Below, one piece after another: positions 10,005 through 19,984 of a DNA stretch of 32,327 nucleotides. The position numbers and the translations under genes were made by a program. Numbering within the stretch: position 1 is the first letter of the stretch; each line of letters begins with the position of its first letter. Source of the DNA: Spirogloea muscicola. Lineage: Eukaryota > Streptophyta > Zygnematophyceae > Spirogloeales > Spirogloeaceae. Below the pieces are notes generated by a model. That model saw nothing but the letters and a program-made list of their open reading frames with translations, was not told where the DNA came from and searched no databases. The stretch spans positions 128,564 to 160,890 of the forward strand of contig WELB01000141.1 in the NCBI GenBank assembly GCA_009602725.1, read 5' to 3'.

Positions 10005-12680
10005 TTAGTCGCCCTCCTCACACCGAGCACAGTGGCAGGTGAAGCCGTAGGCGAGGTGCAGGTGCGCCTGGCGTGCAGCACGGCTCATGCTGGCATCCAG
10101 GTATGTGATAAACAGCTCCTCTCCTAGGACCACAGCACCAACAGGAAGCCAATATTCAAGCACCTTAAGTACTTGCCTCGCGAACAAATGAGAATACCAC
10201 CCAACACTTGGAGCTACACCTTATTGTAATTCCGGCAAGTGAGAGAGATGGAGCTTGGCACAAAGAGCGAGCAGGACAAGGCAATCACCTGCAGCAATAT
10301 CTCGCAGAGCCTCAAAGTGTGCGGTTGCATCCTCTGGCCAACTTACGCTGACATTGGCATCTGCGAAGGTTTATCAAACAAGGTGGTTAGCTCCAGCCAC
10401 GCACTTGCTAATGCACGGACGCCAAGAGAAGTGTCAAAACATTTGTCACAGAACGCAATTTTTCTGCTGGAGGTAGCAACATGATACTCACCACAGCTGT
10501 GGTTGTACAGGGACGGCAGGATGTACACAGCGGTGCCAACGGCTCCCTGCCCAGCAACAGACGCTGAGGCAGCTGCGGACAGCCAGTCGCTACTGCTGCT
10601 AAGCAAGCGCACCCTGGCGACCTGGATTGAGTTAAGATGGAGGCGAGCGAGGACGCTAGTGTACCACTCAAGCGTCAGAAAGCCCAGCGCAGCATTGCCT
10701 ACTCCAAGGCGTAGTGCTGCCAGCAGCAGCGCGTGCTCCTCGCACCACTGCGGTGGAGGCCGGCCCGGCGGCAGCCTCGCTTAGCAGAGCGGGCTGAGAG
10801 CCGCCTCCGTTGCCACCCCACTAACAACAGCGCACGCCAGTCGCCGGGCCAGGAGCGGGAACTTGACACCATATTCTCTGACAAATGGTGGGTGGCCATT
10901 CAATAGACAAGCGTCAATCCAGAGTAGCATTTGCTCACCAATGGCAAGCCCAGGGCTAATTTCAGTCTAACCACTACAACTGACTCCCAACCCACACCCC
11001 AAAACTCAAGACCAAAGACAGTGCATGTCGGTCTCTACCAATGTAGATTCGATCATTGGCAATTCACTGTACAGATATCAGGTGTATGTTGACCTCTTGC
11101 TGCCCAGATTGTGCATGAATGAAGAGAACAACTTGATTGGGAGATAAACTGCTGTCGTTGGTGGCTCACATGTGCAAACTCGCCTGCAATGGCGGTGATA
11201 TGTTGCCCAGTTGCAAGCTCGCTCAGTGGTCAGGAAGGCTGGCTCGGCAGCACGCAGGCATGCTGTGCTGCAGAATAGAGTCGCGTCGCCTCCACCATCC
11301 GTGCGGCCATCTTGGCACGGCATTTTGAGCTTGCTGAGGTTGAGCTCGCTTGCCGAAGCGCGCACCATGCTGGCGCTGCCGCTTGCTGGTAGCTGCCTCA
11401 AGCAGCGGTAGCAAACCTGGCAAGATGTGAAACTGGAGGCGTCAGATCGTGCGTAAGCAAGCGCATGGACTCCATGCAGATCAACAGAATGCTAGAGTGG
11501 AAAGAGTCTCCAAGAGTTGCCAATGTGGTGCTGCCAGAGCACCCTTGCATGCGCCAGACTGCCATTGCCACAGGTTGGCGGTGCTGGATGGCCAAAAGCT
11601 GTGGCGCAACTCAGGAGGGTCTCTGACCTCTCCAACGGCGTCCACGGTAGGGTGCGCAGTCACTGGCGTCGCCGTGTGAATAAGCTGGCCAGCCGCAACG
11701 TCGGCGGCGGCAAAGAGGCCCCGACCAGCCTTGGGGCTCGGGCCCGCTCTCAGGGGCAGGCCTGCTCACAGCTCGCGATATTGACAAGTGAGCAGTGGTT
11801 TGCCACACTTCTGAGCTGGTGTTAGGACAGGTCTGAACAGAGTCCAAGCACTGCACGTGGGCGACTTGAGCACTTGATTGTGGCAACTTCGAGTACAACA
11901 GTGAAGTCCACTGAGCAATCTGATCCTCGACTTGTGGATCCAAGCGAGGGGTCCAGCTCTGGTGCTTGCTTGTGCGACCTGCCGTCAGGAAAATCTGTGC
12001 GAATCATCTTGCCACTTAGGCTGCGAGGGTTGCTAGGGCTTGTGCCTGCAGTGTGATAGTATTTTCCAGCTGGTTCCCATCAGGTTTCAGAAATACGCGC
12101 CTTGGGTGAGCTCCCGGAAGAAGGCTGCGGCGGCATCAGTGAAGACCAGCCGGCCCGGCGCCTGCTTGATGGTCGAGCCTGAGGCACTGTAGCGTGGTGA
12201 TCAGCGGCAGCATCAGTGGCTCCCAAGACGGGGACCGCTTGCCTCCTCTGCGGCTCTGCGACTGGGCGACAGGACTGGAAACATGTCTAGCACTTCGCTC
12301 TATTCAGAGCGACGGCTCCACAGGCTGATATACATGGAATGGCGTAAGATACCAATTTAGACTTCTGGTTGAGGAATGACAATAGGGTTCAGGACTGACT
12401 GACCTCTGAGGGGCCTATCCTGGCAAGCCCTTGGGAATGCCGTCGCCGTGGCCGCTCGCCATTGGACCAAAAGGGGCCTGGCGGCGGCGCCTCTGCCCGG
12501 GGGGTGAAGCGGCGGCTCGGCCAGTGGCGGCGGCCGTGGCGGCGGCGACGTAGGTCGAGTGGCGGCAGCGTCGCTCCGTGAGGCAAGCCCTGGGCGTTCA
12601 TCGCGGCGACGGCGGCGGCGGCGGTCGAGCTCCGCCTCCACCCGACGCGGAGGCCGGGCCTTCACAATTGTCCGTAGCAT
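10005..12680 (-). CDS. ATXR4: SET-domain protein with zinc-binding insert, ATXR4/SDG38-like, 6 exons
   Basis: Putative SAM-dependent lysine methyltransferase; the substrate cannot be told from sequence. Exons: 12680-12404, 11761-11628, 11416-11184, 10877-10492, 10360-10289, 10123-10005 (TAA). The phases agree throughout. SET-N motif: AGRGLFAAADV. Zinc ligands: VCYRC and LFCSTAC. SET core: GAVGTAVYILPSLYNHSC then DANVSVSWP (DAN where DPN is usual), and GEELFITYLDASM. The post-SET cysteines are CHCARC. These match plant ATXR4 in order and spacing. Exon 1 (MLRTIVKARP..., Arg-rich) rests only on phase and an initiating ATG, so it is the weakest part. Two oddities: the 11184/11183 donor is GC rather than GT, and exon 4 carries an in-frame TAA at 10783-10781 that disappears if 10816-10748 (69 nt, GT...CAG) is spliced. 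The protein would be about 383 residues with that intron removed. Confidence 0.85.
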
Positions 12681-12760
12681 GCCCGCCCGTCTGCGGCCGC
12701 GCCGCCGCCTCCGCCGCCGCCGCCGCCGTTCGCGGCTCGCCGGCAGGGCCAGGATTGCAT
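12590..12760. repeat. CGG/CCG-rich low-complexity tract
   Basis: Runs of CGG/CCG units produce Arg- and Ala-rich frames on both strands. They overlap the proposed ATXR4 first exon and its promoter side. The overlapping open frames (12357-12839 -, 12559-12912 +) cannot be judged on length alone. Confidence 0.6.
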
Positions 12761-13056
12761 GGCCAAGCTGCGGCGGCGGAGGGGCGGGAAGGCGGGCTCC
12801 CGAGCTGGCCAAGAGTGAGCCAAAGTGGAGCAAAGTCACCTGCTCATGTCGGATTGTCCCCCTGCCCTCGGATTGTGCACTGATAGAGCAGGTTGCGCTT
12901 CCAGCATTCTAAGCAAAGCGGTGTACTCCCCGGTTCAATCCGGTACCATTAGAAGACAATTGCTATATCCAAGATGGCCGAGCTTTGACTGTCTTCGGCC
13001 ACCCGCTCGCCCTCAGGTCGCCTCCTGGTCGCCAGCGCCGCCGCCGCAAGCAAGCT

Positions 13057-14897
13057 ATGGCCACGACGGCCTCGTCGGCTTGGCCTGCCGCCGCCGCAGG
13101 CGGTGCTCGGCGGCTGCCCGCGGGCGGCGGCGGCAGCCGGCCTGCCGNGCACGCGGCCGGCAGGGCATCGCCGAGGGATCTCTGCAGCCGCCGCCGCCAC
13201 GCCGCCATCGCCGCGGCCGCCGCCGGACTCCGCCACCGACGGTGCGTGAGCGTCGGGTCGCGCACGCCAATATCGTTGCTGATCGTAGCAGCAGGTTGCT
13301 CTCTGGCAGCTCGGAGGTCTGCCGGGATGCAGCGGCAAAACCTGTAATATTGATGCCTCGTCTGATGACAACGCCGAAGCTGTGCCAACTGATCCAGACG
13401 ACTTGGGACCTCTAAGAACATCAGGCGCACTGTAGATTGTACTGGCTCGTGGGGCCCGAGGGTCTCGTGTCAGCTAGTTGCCCCGGTTGCAGCGGACAGG
13501 ATGATCAGAGCCTGGTGGGCTGACCTCGCTGCCCGTCTGCAATCAGCGGCACCTCCGCTTCAGATTCTATCTTTCTGACTGAATCAGGACGTGTTACTCA
13601 GACAGCCTTCCCATTCGGCACATACTGACATGCACACAGGCATGCAGCCGCATTGGCTGGTGTCGGACTGGTTCAGACGAGTCGTCTCCTCTCTGCTAGG
13701 ATACTTGCGTCATCGGGTGCAAAGTCTTTGCATTGACCGGGTGGAACCCCGCGAGCTCGTGGAGTATCCTGCCGGCCCTGGTACATCATCTCATCAGGAA
13801 GCGCAGTGTTGCTTATGCTGTGGAGGGCACGGCTGCTGCAGGCTTAGGGTCTTGGTAGTGGGAACAAGGGCACCAGGTTCAAATCCCTGCTGTATGAAGG
13901 CCGTCATTGCTGCACTAGCGCCGTGACTGCTGCAATTGAGATTGGCGATCAGCGGGCTCTAACCAGCAAAGAACGGCCGCGCCCAGATGCTCTACTTGCG
14001 GCGGCTTGGGAGATTCTGGACCACTTCAATCGCAACGACGTGAGGGGCACGTCCCAGCCATCGCTCCAGGTGACATGTACCGCCCTCGCTGGTGAGGCGA
14101 TAGCAAACCTCGCTGAATTTTTGAAAGGTACTAAATTCTTGACTCAAGGCCTACTGCAATTCGTCAAGCATGCAACAGAGCTGAAGGCCTCTGCCTCTGC
14201 ATGGAGCAGCAGCTCTGACGCCTCCGTCAGGGCGTTGTACCAGAGTGAAGCAGGTCGTGAGGCGCTGAAGGCCTCATTGAATGTTGCTGCTGAGGCAGCT
14301 GCACTAGCAGATGGCGCCCGGCCCCTCCTGGGCATCTGCGCGAGCAATGCAGGCGAGGGCGTGCAGGCACTGCGCGACTGGACTGCAGCCTTGGCCTGCG
14401 AGATGGTGACGCCTCAGGTATCAAGCTACCCATGCAGCACAGCCATCTTCGCTCAGCATGCCGCCATCGACCGCCCATCCATTTCGAGCCCCTTTCTTGA
14501 GCATGTAGGATCTCCTGAAGCATTTGAGCGCTCACTCCATTTAGCTTGATGAAAAGGACAAAAGCAGGTGTAAATTCAACATCTCTCTGGCTGTCTCCTG
14601 CAAGGTCTGATTTAACCATGACAAGATTGATATTCAGTACAAATTTCCCACAATCTGTCCAGCACAGTCTAAAAACAGCAGCCTTGTGGTGCAGATAATG
14701 GACGTGCAAACTCAGGGTCGCCAAGGTGTCATCCTCGGGCCTGTCTACCTCAAGTACAATGCCCACTCCAAGGTAGGTGCTAGGTATTATGCCCTCCATA
14801 TCCCTCAGTAGCACTGACTTGAGAGCAGCAGCATGTAGATGCTCCCCTGCTTTTGGCCAGATATTCTGGCGTGTGCGTCAGCCCTGAGCCCACATGA
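13057..14897 (+). CDS. Unidentified protein gene, divergent from ATXR4, apparent frame break
   Basis: I do not recognise this protein. Supported segments: 13057-13245 (MATTASSAWP..., Ala/Arg-rich, possibly a transit peptide; ends at a GTGAGC donor), 13310-13431 (LGGLPGCSGKTCNIDASSDD), 13700-13846 (CKVFALTGWNPASSW, VAYAVEGTAAAGL), 13848-14417 (GNKGTRFKSLLYEG, then Ala-rich helical sequence ending CEMVTPQ), 14545-14604, 14668-14772 (VILGPVYLKYNAHSK) and perhaps 14832-14897 ending in TGA. Segments three and four are in different frames with no room for an intron, so a small indel is implied near 13847-13857. An in-frame TGA at 14608-14610 is avoided by a 63-nt intron at 14605-14667. The exon between 13431 and 13700 is unresolved. 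It could be an active gene with a sequence error or a young pseudogene. Confidence 0.5.
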
Positions 14898-14979
14898 TTA
14901 AGATGTCTCTGTGAAGGTCTTGCGTGTTACGCAGCGCACTGTGTCCAGTGAGTGCCACCATGATATGGCTTAGACGTCA

Positions 14980-17702
14980 GCCTCCCCTTAAGAGCAGGAT
15001 ATAACCCCTGAGGTAATGCTTTGCGTGGTAGCACTTACTCCACAACTTCACTAGAAAGAGCTCATACACTCCGACCCCAGTATCGCAAACACAAGGGTAG
15101 GTCTGTCATCTACAATGTGCCATGTAGTAATTTTAATGAATGAGCCACTCTTCACCTGTAGAAGTTCACCTCAAGCATTCATAAAATGGCAAGGGGTTCG
15201 ACCGTCCTTCAGCATCTGCTTCAGGCCTTGCTCAGATAAGGCAGCCACATCCTTCTGTGAAGGTGTTAGCATCACCCATCTACACCAAAGAACCAGAGGA
15301 AAAGGGCAGCTGTAAGCTCGGTCTAAGTGTTCTTCTTCTTCGATGTTAGTCTGTTAGTTGTATGCAACACGGTGAGAAAGCTTCACTGTCATTGACTATC
15401 AGAAAGTTGGTCCAAGTTGCAGAGTAAAAGAAACTGATACTGCTACCAAGTCATGATAAAGAGGAGCTAAGCGACATTTTCATCAGTGGATATCAGCATA
15501 CAAAATCAGCCTTCTCAGTGAGCAGTCACATATGTAATACAGTGCCGCTCAGCATGGTCTACTACTGGTGGTAACTTATCAACACTGCAACACTGTAGTC
15601 TTGGAAGAGCATGGGCCAGGCTTGTTGTGTCTTCAGCATGTAAACGGCTGACAATCGTAGTAGAAGGGTCATACTACCTCACGCAATCTTTACAGTGGCA
15701 AAGAGTTGTCCTACACTGCAACTTGGTCTAGGATATTGTCATTGACATAATGGAGCCTCTTCTCATACCGATGCAGACAACTTTTGGACTGGCATGCATG
15801 ATGAGGGATTCATGTCTAGATACTGCAGCTTACATGTTTGCCAATGTTGCTCAAAGAGATGTCATACAAGTCGTGTAAGGTTTGGCTAGCACGTATAAGC
15901 GAACTGGAATTGATGCTAAGCAGATGTTCCACTCGCAATTTGGAGAAAAGATGGTCAGCAATACAGTGTGCCTTCAGGATGCCATTAATGTGCTGATCAG
16001 CAGTGTTGGCTCACTGTCATTCACTACTTGAACTTCAAGGCTCTGATGTCAGACCTTCTGCAGCAGTGTCCAACACGTAGGTTGAGAAGGATGTAAAATT
16101 CATACCACCATCGAAGGAGTGTACATATGTCACATAGATGAGGCCTCACCCTACCGAATCAGTCACGGAGTATAGGTGTTCTGGTTGGTCACCATGTCAC
16201 ACTACGGTGGATAGCAAGTCTGCATGCAAATGATCTTCATCGTATCCATTTGCTTGTCATTTGGGATGGTCAAGGACTGGTATATACAGTGACGCATTAC
16301 CTCTGTGGTGTCTAGTGAATGCATTATCAGATGGGGTCGTTGGCAACCGTCATCGTTACTACCATGCTTATTAAGTTGGTACTCGTTTCTAAGCAGCACC
16401 TATGTCAGCGAACATGAGAGTATATGCCTGCCTGGCCTGTTACCAACAACACAACCACGGCATTTTTAACAGCACCGATGCCTGTGATGTGCAGACCTGT
16501 TTTTTGACGCCCTACTCTGGAAGCTACAGGGGTGTTATCGCCCAGGTAATCTGCATCCGATGTGCATGACTATGATGGGATGATGTTCGATGCTGTCTAT
16601 ATCAGCCTAGGCGGCCGCAACTCCGGTTAGTTAGTTTTCGATTGAGCAATGATTTTCTGATATATGATTGCTGTGCTTCATTTCATGTGACAGCTCGGCC
16701 CAAGGCAAGTGGGCCACTTGCCACTTGGCCTTTTCAGGGAGGATTAAGAGTGGCATGGCACTTTCTTTTTGCAACTGCAATGGGCAAGCATTACTTGCAA
16801 GGAGGTCACGGTCAGTCAGGTGTGTTCTATGGGCTACCTGCTGCTTTCCTTGTCGTTGAGAATTCGGTTCACTTGCTACTCAAAAATTCATACAAGGTTA
16901 CGGACACACTTGGGGCACCTGAGTGACCTTCTTATTTAGAAAGCACAAAAAGTGAGGGTGGGGACGAGATGCATGATCGTCTAAAAGAAAAAAAGGTCAA
17001 GGGCCATATTTACCAGGCTTTTTTTGGTTGCAATGCTAAACATGCCCTTGTCACGTTGGTTGACTTGGATGCTTGTGGCGTGGGGAAGTGGTACTCTGAG
17101 CTGAGTGGTACACAGTTGCTGGAGCAGGTCGTGGTAGAGGACAACTATCGCATCAGCCAGTCGACTGATAACCCGCTCATGCCACAGCCCTGCATCTGCA
17201 AGACCACCTGGGCGCTAGCCACTGAAACTTGAACCGTCGGGGCTATACTCTTGTAAGCCAGGTTATAGATTCGTAATGGACAGGCGGCTCTTCGGTCTTG
17301 CTGCAAGCGCTCACCACCAAGCGCCCACTGGTAATGCATGTTAATACTCCTCGCACTACATGTGGGTCAAGCAGTCACCGAGCAGCTACTGTGGCATAGG
17401 ATCTTCCTTGCGATTGGTTGTTACAGGCGATGGTATAGTGATTTTCTCAGTGCTCCTTAGGTTGTCCTTGTTACAATGCATGGCAGGCTTGGTCGGTCAG
17501 CTTGGTCAACATTAGCACATATAGAAAGCCCCGCTGGATAAAAAGGAAAGCTGATAGCATGATGCACATGCTCTTGGCGGCAACGTCTACGGACCAGAAT
17601 CTGGTGCTGCAACCTGCCCGTGCTTACTTTGTGCTCAGCCTCCATCAGAAACTGCATGTTGGGCTGATTGGGCAGCGGGCAAGTGGAAACGTGGTGCGCT
17701 GA
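14980..17702 (+). pseudogene. Degenerate protein-coding tract of unknown origin
   Basis: Protein-like sequence continues for about 2.7 kb but shifts frame every 100-500 bases and carries in-frame stops, with no good splice sites at the changes. Example runs: the frame of 15115-15315 (and upstream), 15365-15571 (TAA at 15425; KEELSDIFISGYQHTKSAF), 15540-16028 (TAG at 15729, TAA at 15876; DIMEPLLIPMQTTFG, AKQMFHSQFGEKMVSNT), 16025-16080 (YLNFKALMSDLLQQCP), 16081-16230 (KFIPPSKECTYV), 16468-16560, 16551-16629 (FDAVYISLGGRNSG). The longest intact pieces are 16642-16926, 16969-17232 and 17502-17702. No family was recognised. Inference: a decayed, intron-poor gene such as an endogenous viral element, retroelement or dead host gene. 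The near absence of introns contrasts with every neighbouring gene. Confidence 0.45.
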
Positions 17703-18400
17703 TTAAATGAATATTCAGACGCAATGAATTAATCAGGGGGTGATGTCGATGCTCGAAGTTGCTTAGCACCCTCAGAGGAGACACAGAGAATTCGCTAAAC
17801 GAGAGCCTCAAGAAGAAGGCATGTTCACAAGGCATGTCCATGGCCGTCCAAGCTGCAGCTGGCCTAACGGCTCCACCATCTTCGGCCTAGCGGGCAGGTC
17901 GGCCAAGAGTTGCTAAGTTGACGTGCACAGATGGTGCAGTTTCGTGCAGCCATTGAAAGCCTGTTCCTTCAAGAAGGTGCCCCGCTCAGCTTGTACTCGT
18001 CGTCTGAAGCTGTTCAGCTCGCTAAGACAAGATGGATCTGACACAGGCATATAGAATCGGCTGCAGTAGATTCGCGGCTAACAGCTAGTGAAAGGCTTAT
18101 TCACAAACGTAGTTGTGGATGGGGGCTGCTGGCGAGGTGAATGGCTTGGCTGGCCTTGCAGGTAGAGGGCCTGAGCGGCCGCACTAGCAGAGGACAAGTA
18201 GAGGGAGGAACTTGGAGCACCGAGAGGAGGCTCGCCACTGCAGTGTGAGCGGGCTGTCACAACGTTGGGCCGCAGTGTGTAGTGTGTAGTGTGTACTTCT
18301 TGCGAAGCATATGGTACATGTGAGGCCGAGCCGGCGTCCAACATAACCGGCATTCAGGAAGCAAAGGAAGGGCATACAAAGCATGGGAAGTGAGCTCTTT
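17703..18400. other. Spacer with no recognised feature
   Basis: Short open frames occur on both strands (17635-17841 -, 18078-18353 -), but none has splice context or family character. Repeat sequence begins soon after. Confidence 0.4.
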
Positions 18401-18480
18401 CTGAAGAGGGCAGGGGGTGAAAAGCCAGCCCAGAGATAATAGACAGGGTTGAAAGGCCAAATGGCGCCAAATACACAGCT
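18400..18480. repeat. Repeat fragment with AAAAGCCAGCCC/GGCCAAATGG motifs
   Basis: It carries GTGAAAAGCCAGCCC and AAAGGCCAAATGG, motifs also present at 8935-8960 (GAACAGCCAGCCCGAAAAG), 8881 and 32170 (GAGCCAGCCCGAAAAG). It is part of the dispersed repeat family found at several gene borders. Confidence 0.45.
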
Positions 18481-18597
18481 TAAGGGACGGCGACCTCCGT
18501 ACGCCTCAGATTGGAGGAGCTGTTGCTTATTAGTCCCGAGTCAGTAGTCCCGCAGCATCCGCTGGCCCCTCTTCTCTTTAGGCTGGTAGTTCAAGAG

Positions 18598-18765
18598 CTT
18601 GTCGATTGCCGTCCAGTATTCGAGCATCAATTAGCGACCTGAATGTGCTGACTCGTGGTTACTGAGCGGGTCAGCTTAGCAGCAGGTGACGTACATTACT
18701 CAAGGTGCTTGCCTTTGTACTTGGCCACACATGGCCTCCCCATCTCTTAATACACACGTGTTCTC
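18598..18765 (+). repeat. Dispersed repeat module R1, copy b
   Basis: Direct counterpart of 8507-8672, with the same landmark words and scattered substitutions. It is followed at 18766-18782 by ATGGGCGAGCACTTTC, the inverse of the AGTGCTCGCCCAT word at 8766 and 31862. It sits beyond the 3' end of the minus-strand frame at 18925. Confidence 0.85.
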
Positions 18766-18839
18766 TATGGGCGAGCACTTTCTCCGCAGGTCGGAGATCA
18801 CTTGCAAGCCTGGGACTACACAAAAAGAAAGCGGCTGCT

Positions 18840-18924
18840 GATATGAAAGAGTCGGCTGTGAAATGCCAGCCAGATGCATACAGGTGTTCATGACGGAGCC
18901 AAAGGCTAGGCAGACAGGGCGCCC
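18840..18924 (-). repeat. Dispersed repeat R3, copy a (inverted relative to 32108-32247)
   Basis: Read on the minus strand it gives GTCTGCCTAGCCTTTGGCTC, then TCATGAACACCTGTATGCAT and CTGGCTGGC. The plus-strand stretch at 32113-32247 has GTCTGCCTAGCCTGTGGCTC, about 75 inserted bases, then TCATGAACATCCATCTGTATG and CGGCTGGC. It directly abuts the stop codon of the frame ending at 18925. Confidence 0.7.
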
Positions 18925-19598
18925 TCAATACCCCCGTGTCAGCAGTAGGAAGTCAGATGAGCTGAGGGGAGGAAGAGCAACCCCGCTGCGCAAGCCAGAG
19001 GCTGCTGCAAGGGCGCGACCAGCGCGGCGGTGCAAAGCAAGCGCTTGGGAGCGCTGCAGGGACATAGACAGTCGCATACGGTAGCAGGACACCAGACCCA
19101 AAGGCACCGAGCCACCGGGAAGGGCAACACCCCGCCGGGTGGTCCTTGTACTCGTGCAAAAAGGTGGTGTCGGCCGGATTGACCGGCAAACGGCCGAACT
19201 GTCGGGCAAGGGCGTGGAAAGCTGCCAGGCGGGGCCGCCCGACCACGCGCCCCTCCCCGGGCGGGAAGGGACGGCGGCGTCGGGTCGCGTCTTCTCCGGC
19301 ACCTGGCCGCCGGTGACGGGCGGCCAGGATACGCCGCCCGTCGCTCGGCGCGCCGCACCCGTACGATGGGGTCCTCGGTCTCAGTTGGGGCGTGCCACCC
19401 GTGATCCCCGGCGCACGGTCTCCCGGGACCACGGCCACCGTGAATGACGCGTTCCAGGATCATGACTTGCGACGCACAGAATCTGAACTTTAATATTTCG
19501 TCTTCCACGCTGCTTGCAGATTTGAGCACCATCGCCGGATCCTGCCGCAGGCAGGCTTGACAGAGTCCACAATTTGGCTCTGACGAGGACAACGACAT
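18925..19598 (-). CDS. Unidentified reading frame; C-terminus duplicated at 27536-27711
   Basis: The sure part is 19100-18925, a frame containing CYRMRLSMSLQRSQALALH and ending LTRGY-stop. The same peptide, with many synonymous base differences, recurs on the plus strand at 27553-27711, so it has been conserved as protein. Upstream the structure is unclear. All three frames are open in G+C-rich DNA: the terminal frame to 19302, a second frame containing FGRLPVNPADTTFLHEYKDH (19240-19130), and a third beginning with ATG at 19598 (CGLCQACLRQDP, SVEDEILKFRFC). Introns or an indel could join them. The family is not recognised; it could be a host gene or the C-terminal end of a transposon-encoded protein. 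Confidence 0.45.
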
Positions 19599-19920
19599 CG
19601 AGGACAGCGGCGGCCGGCGGGCGTGCCCCACGGGGGTGGCCGGCGGGGCGGCGCCACTGATTGCGCGGCGGCACAAGCGGGGGCGGTGCTGTGAGCACCC
19701 GCTAACTCCTCGCTAAGCGGAATGTATTTACCGGCAGACGCCCGGTGGCTCCCAGTACACGCCAGCCCCAAAGAGCAGCCAAACGCTTTACACGAACGGA
19801 TAATTGACGGGAAATCTGACGGGATTATCGAGAAGCTATCGGCACTTGCCCCCCCCCCCTCGTGGGCCTGCCTTATCCCGCCGCTTCCTGCAGGCCGCCT
19901 ACCTGCCGCCTCATCCGCGC

Positions 19921-19984
19921 CCACCCCGCCGCCGCCGGCGCCGTCGCCGCCGTCGCCGCCGCCGCCATGGCCGCCGCCGCCGCC
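19921..19984. repeat. GCC-rich microsatellite at the left edge of the assembly gap
   Basis: CCG/GCC units lead directly into the N run, a common cause of assembly failure. Long frames across it consist of Ala, Pro or Arg runs. Confidence 0.7.

Noticed and set aside
10343-10360. 14-base microexon in the SET gene (CAG|...|GTAAGT)
   Set aside because: Reading straight through gives VSVSWPEDATAHFEAL in the same frame and joins the last exon correctly, so no splice is needed there.
13848-13900. tRNA-like B box (GGTTCAAATCC near 13876)
   Set aside because: The flanking bases do not form T or acceptor stems, and the stretch fits a coding frame (GNKGTRFKSLLYEG).
14605-14667. In-frame TGA at 14608 read as selenocysteine
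   Set aside because: The TGA lies in a plausible 63-nt intron, no selenoprotein family was recognised and no SECIS-like hairpin was evident.
14227-14814. 195-codon minus-strand frame opposite the unidentified gene
   Set aside because: It has no good acceptor or start context, while the plus strand has a TTTAG acceptor at 14544 and an AAG|GTAGGT donor at 14772 in agreeing phase.
15173-15262. Minus-strand exon-like stretch (KDVAALSEQGLKQML)
   Set aside because: It overlaps the better-supported plus-strand frame of the degenerate tract and has no partner exons on the minus strand.
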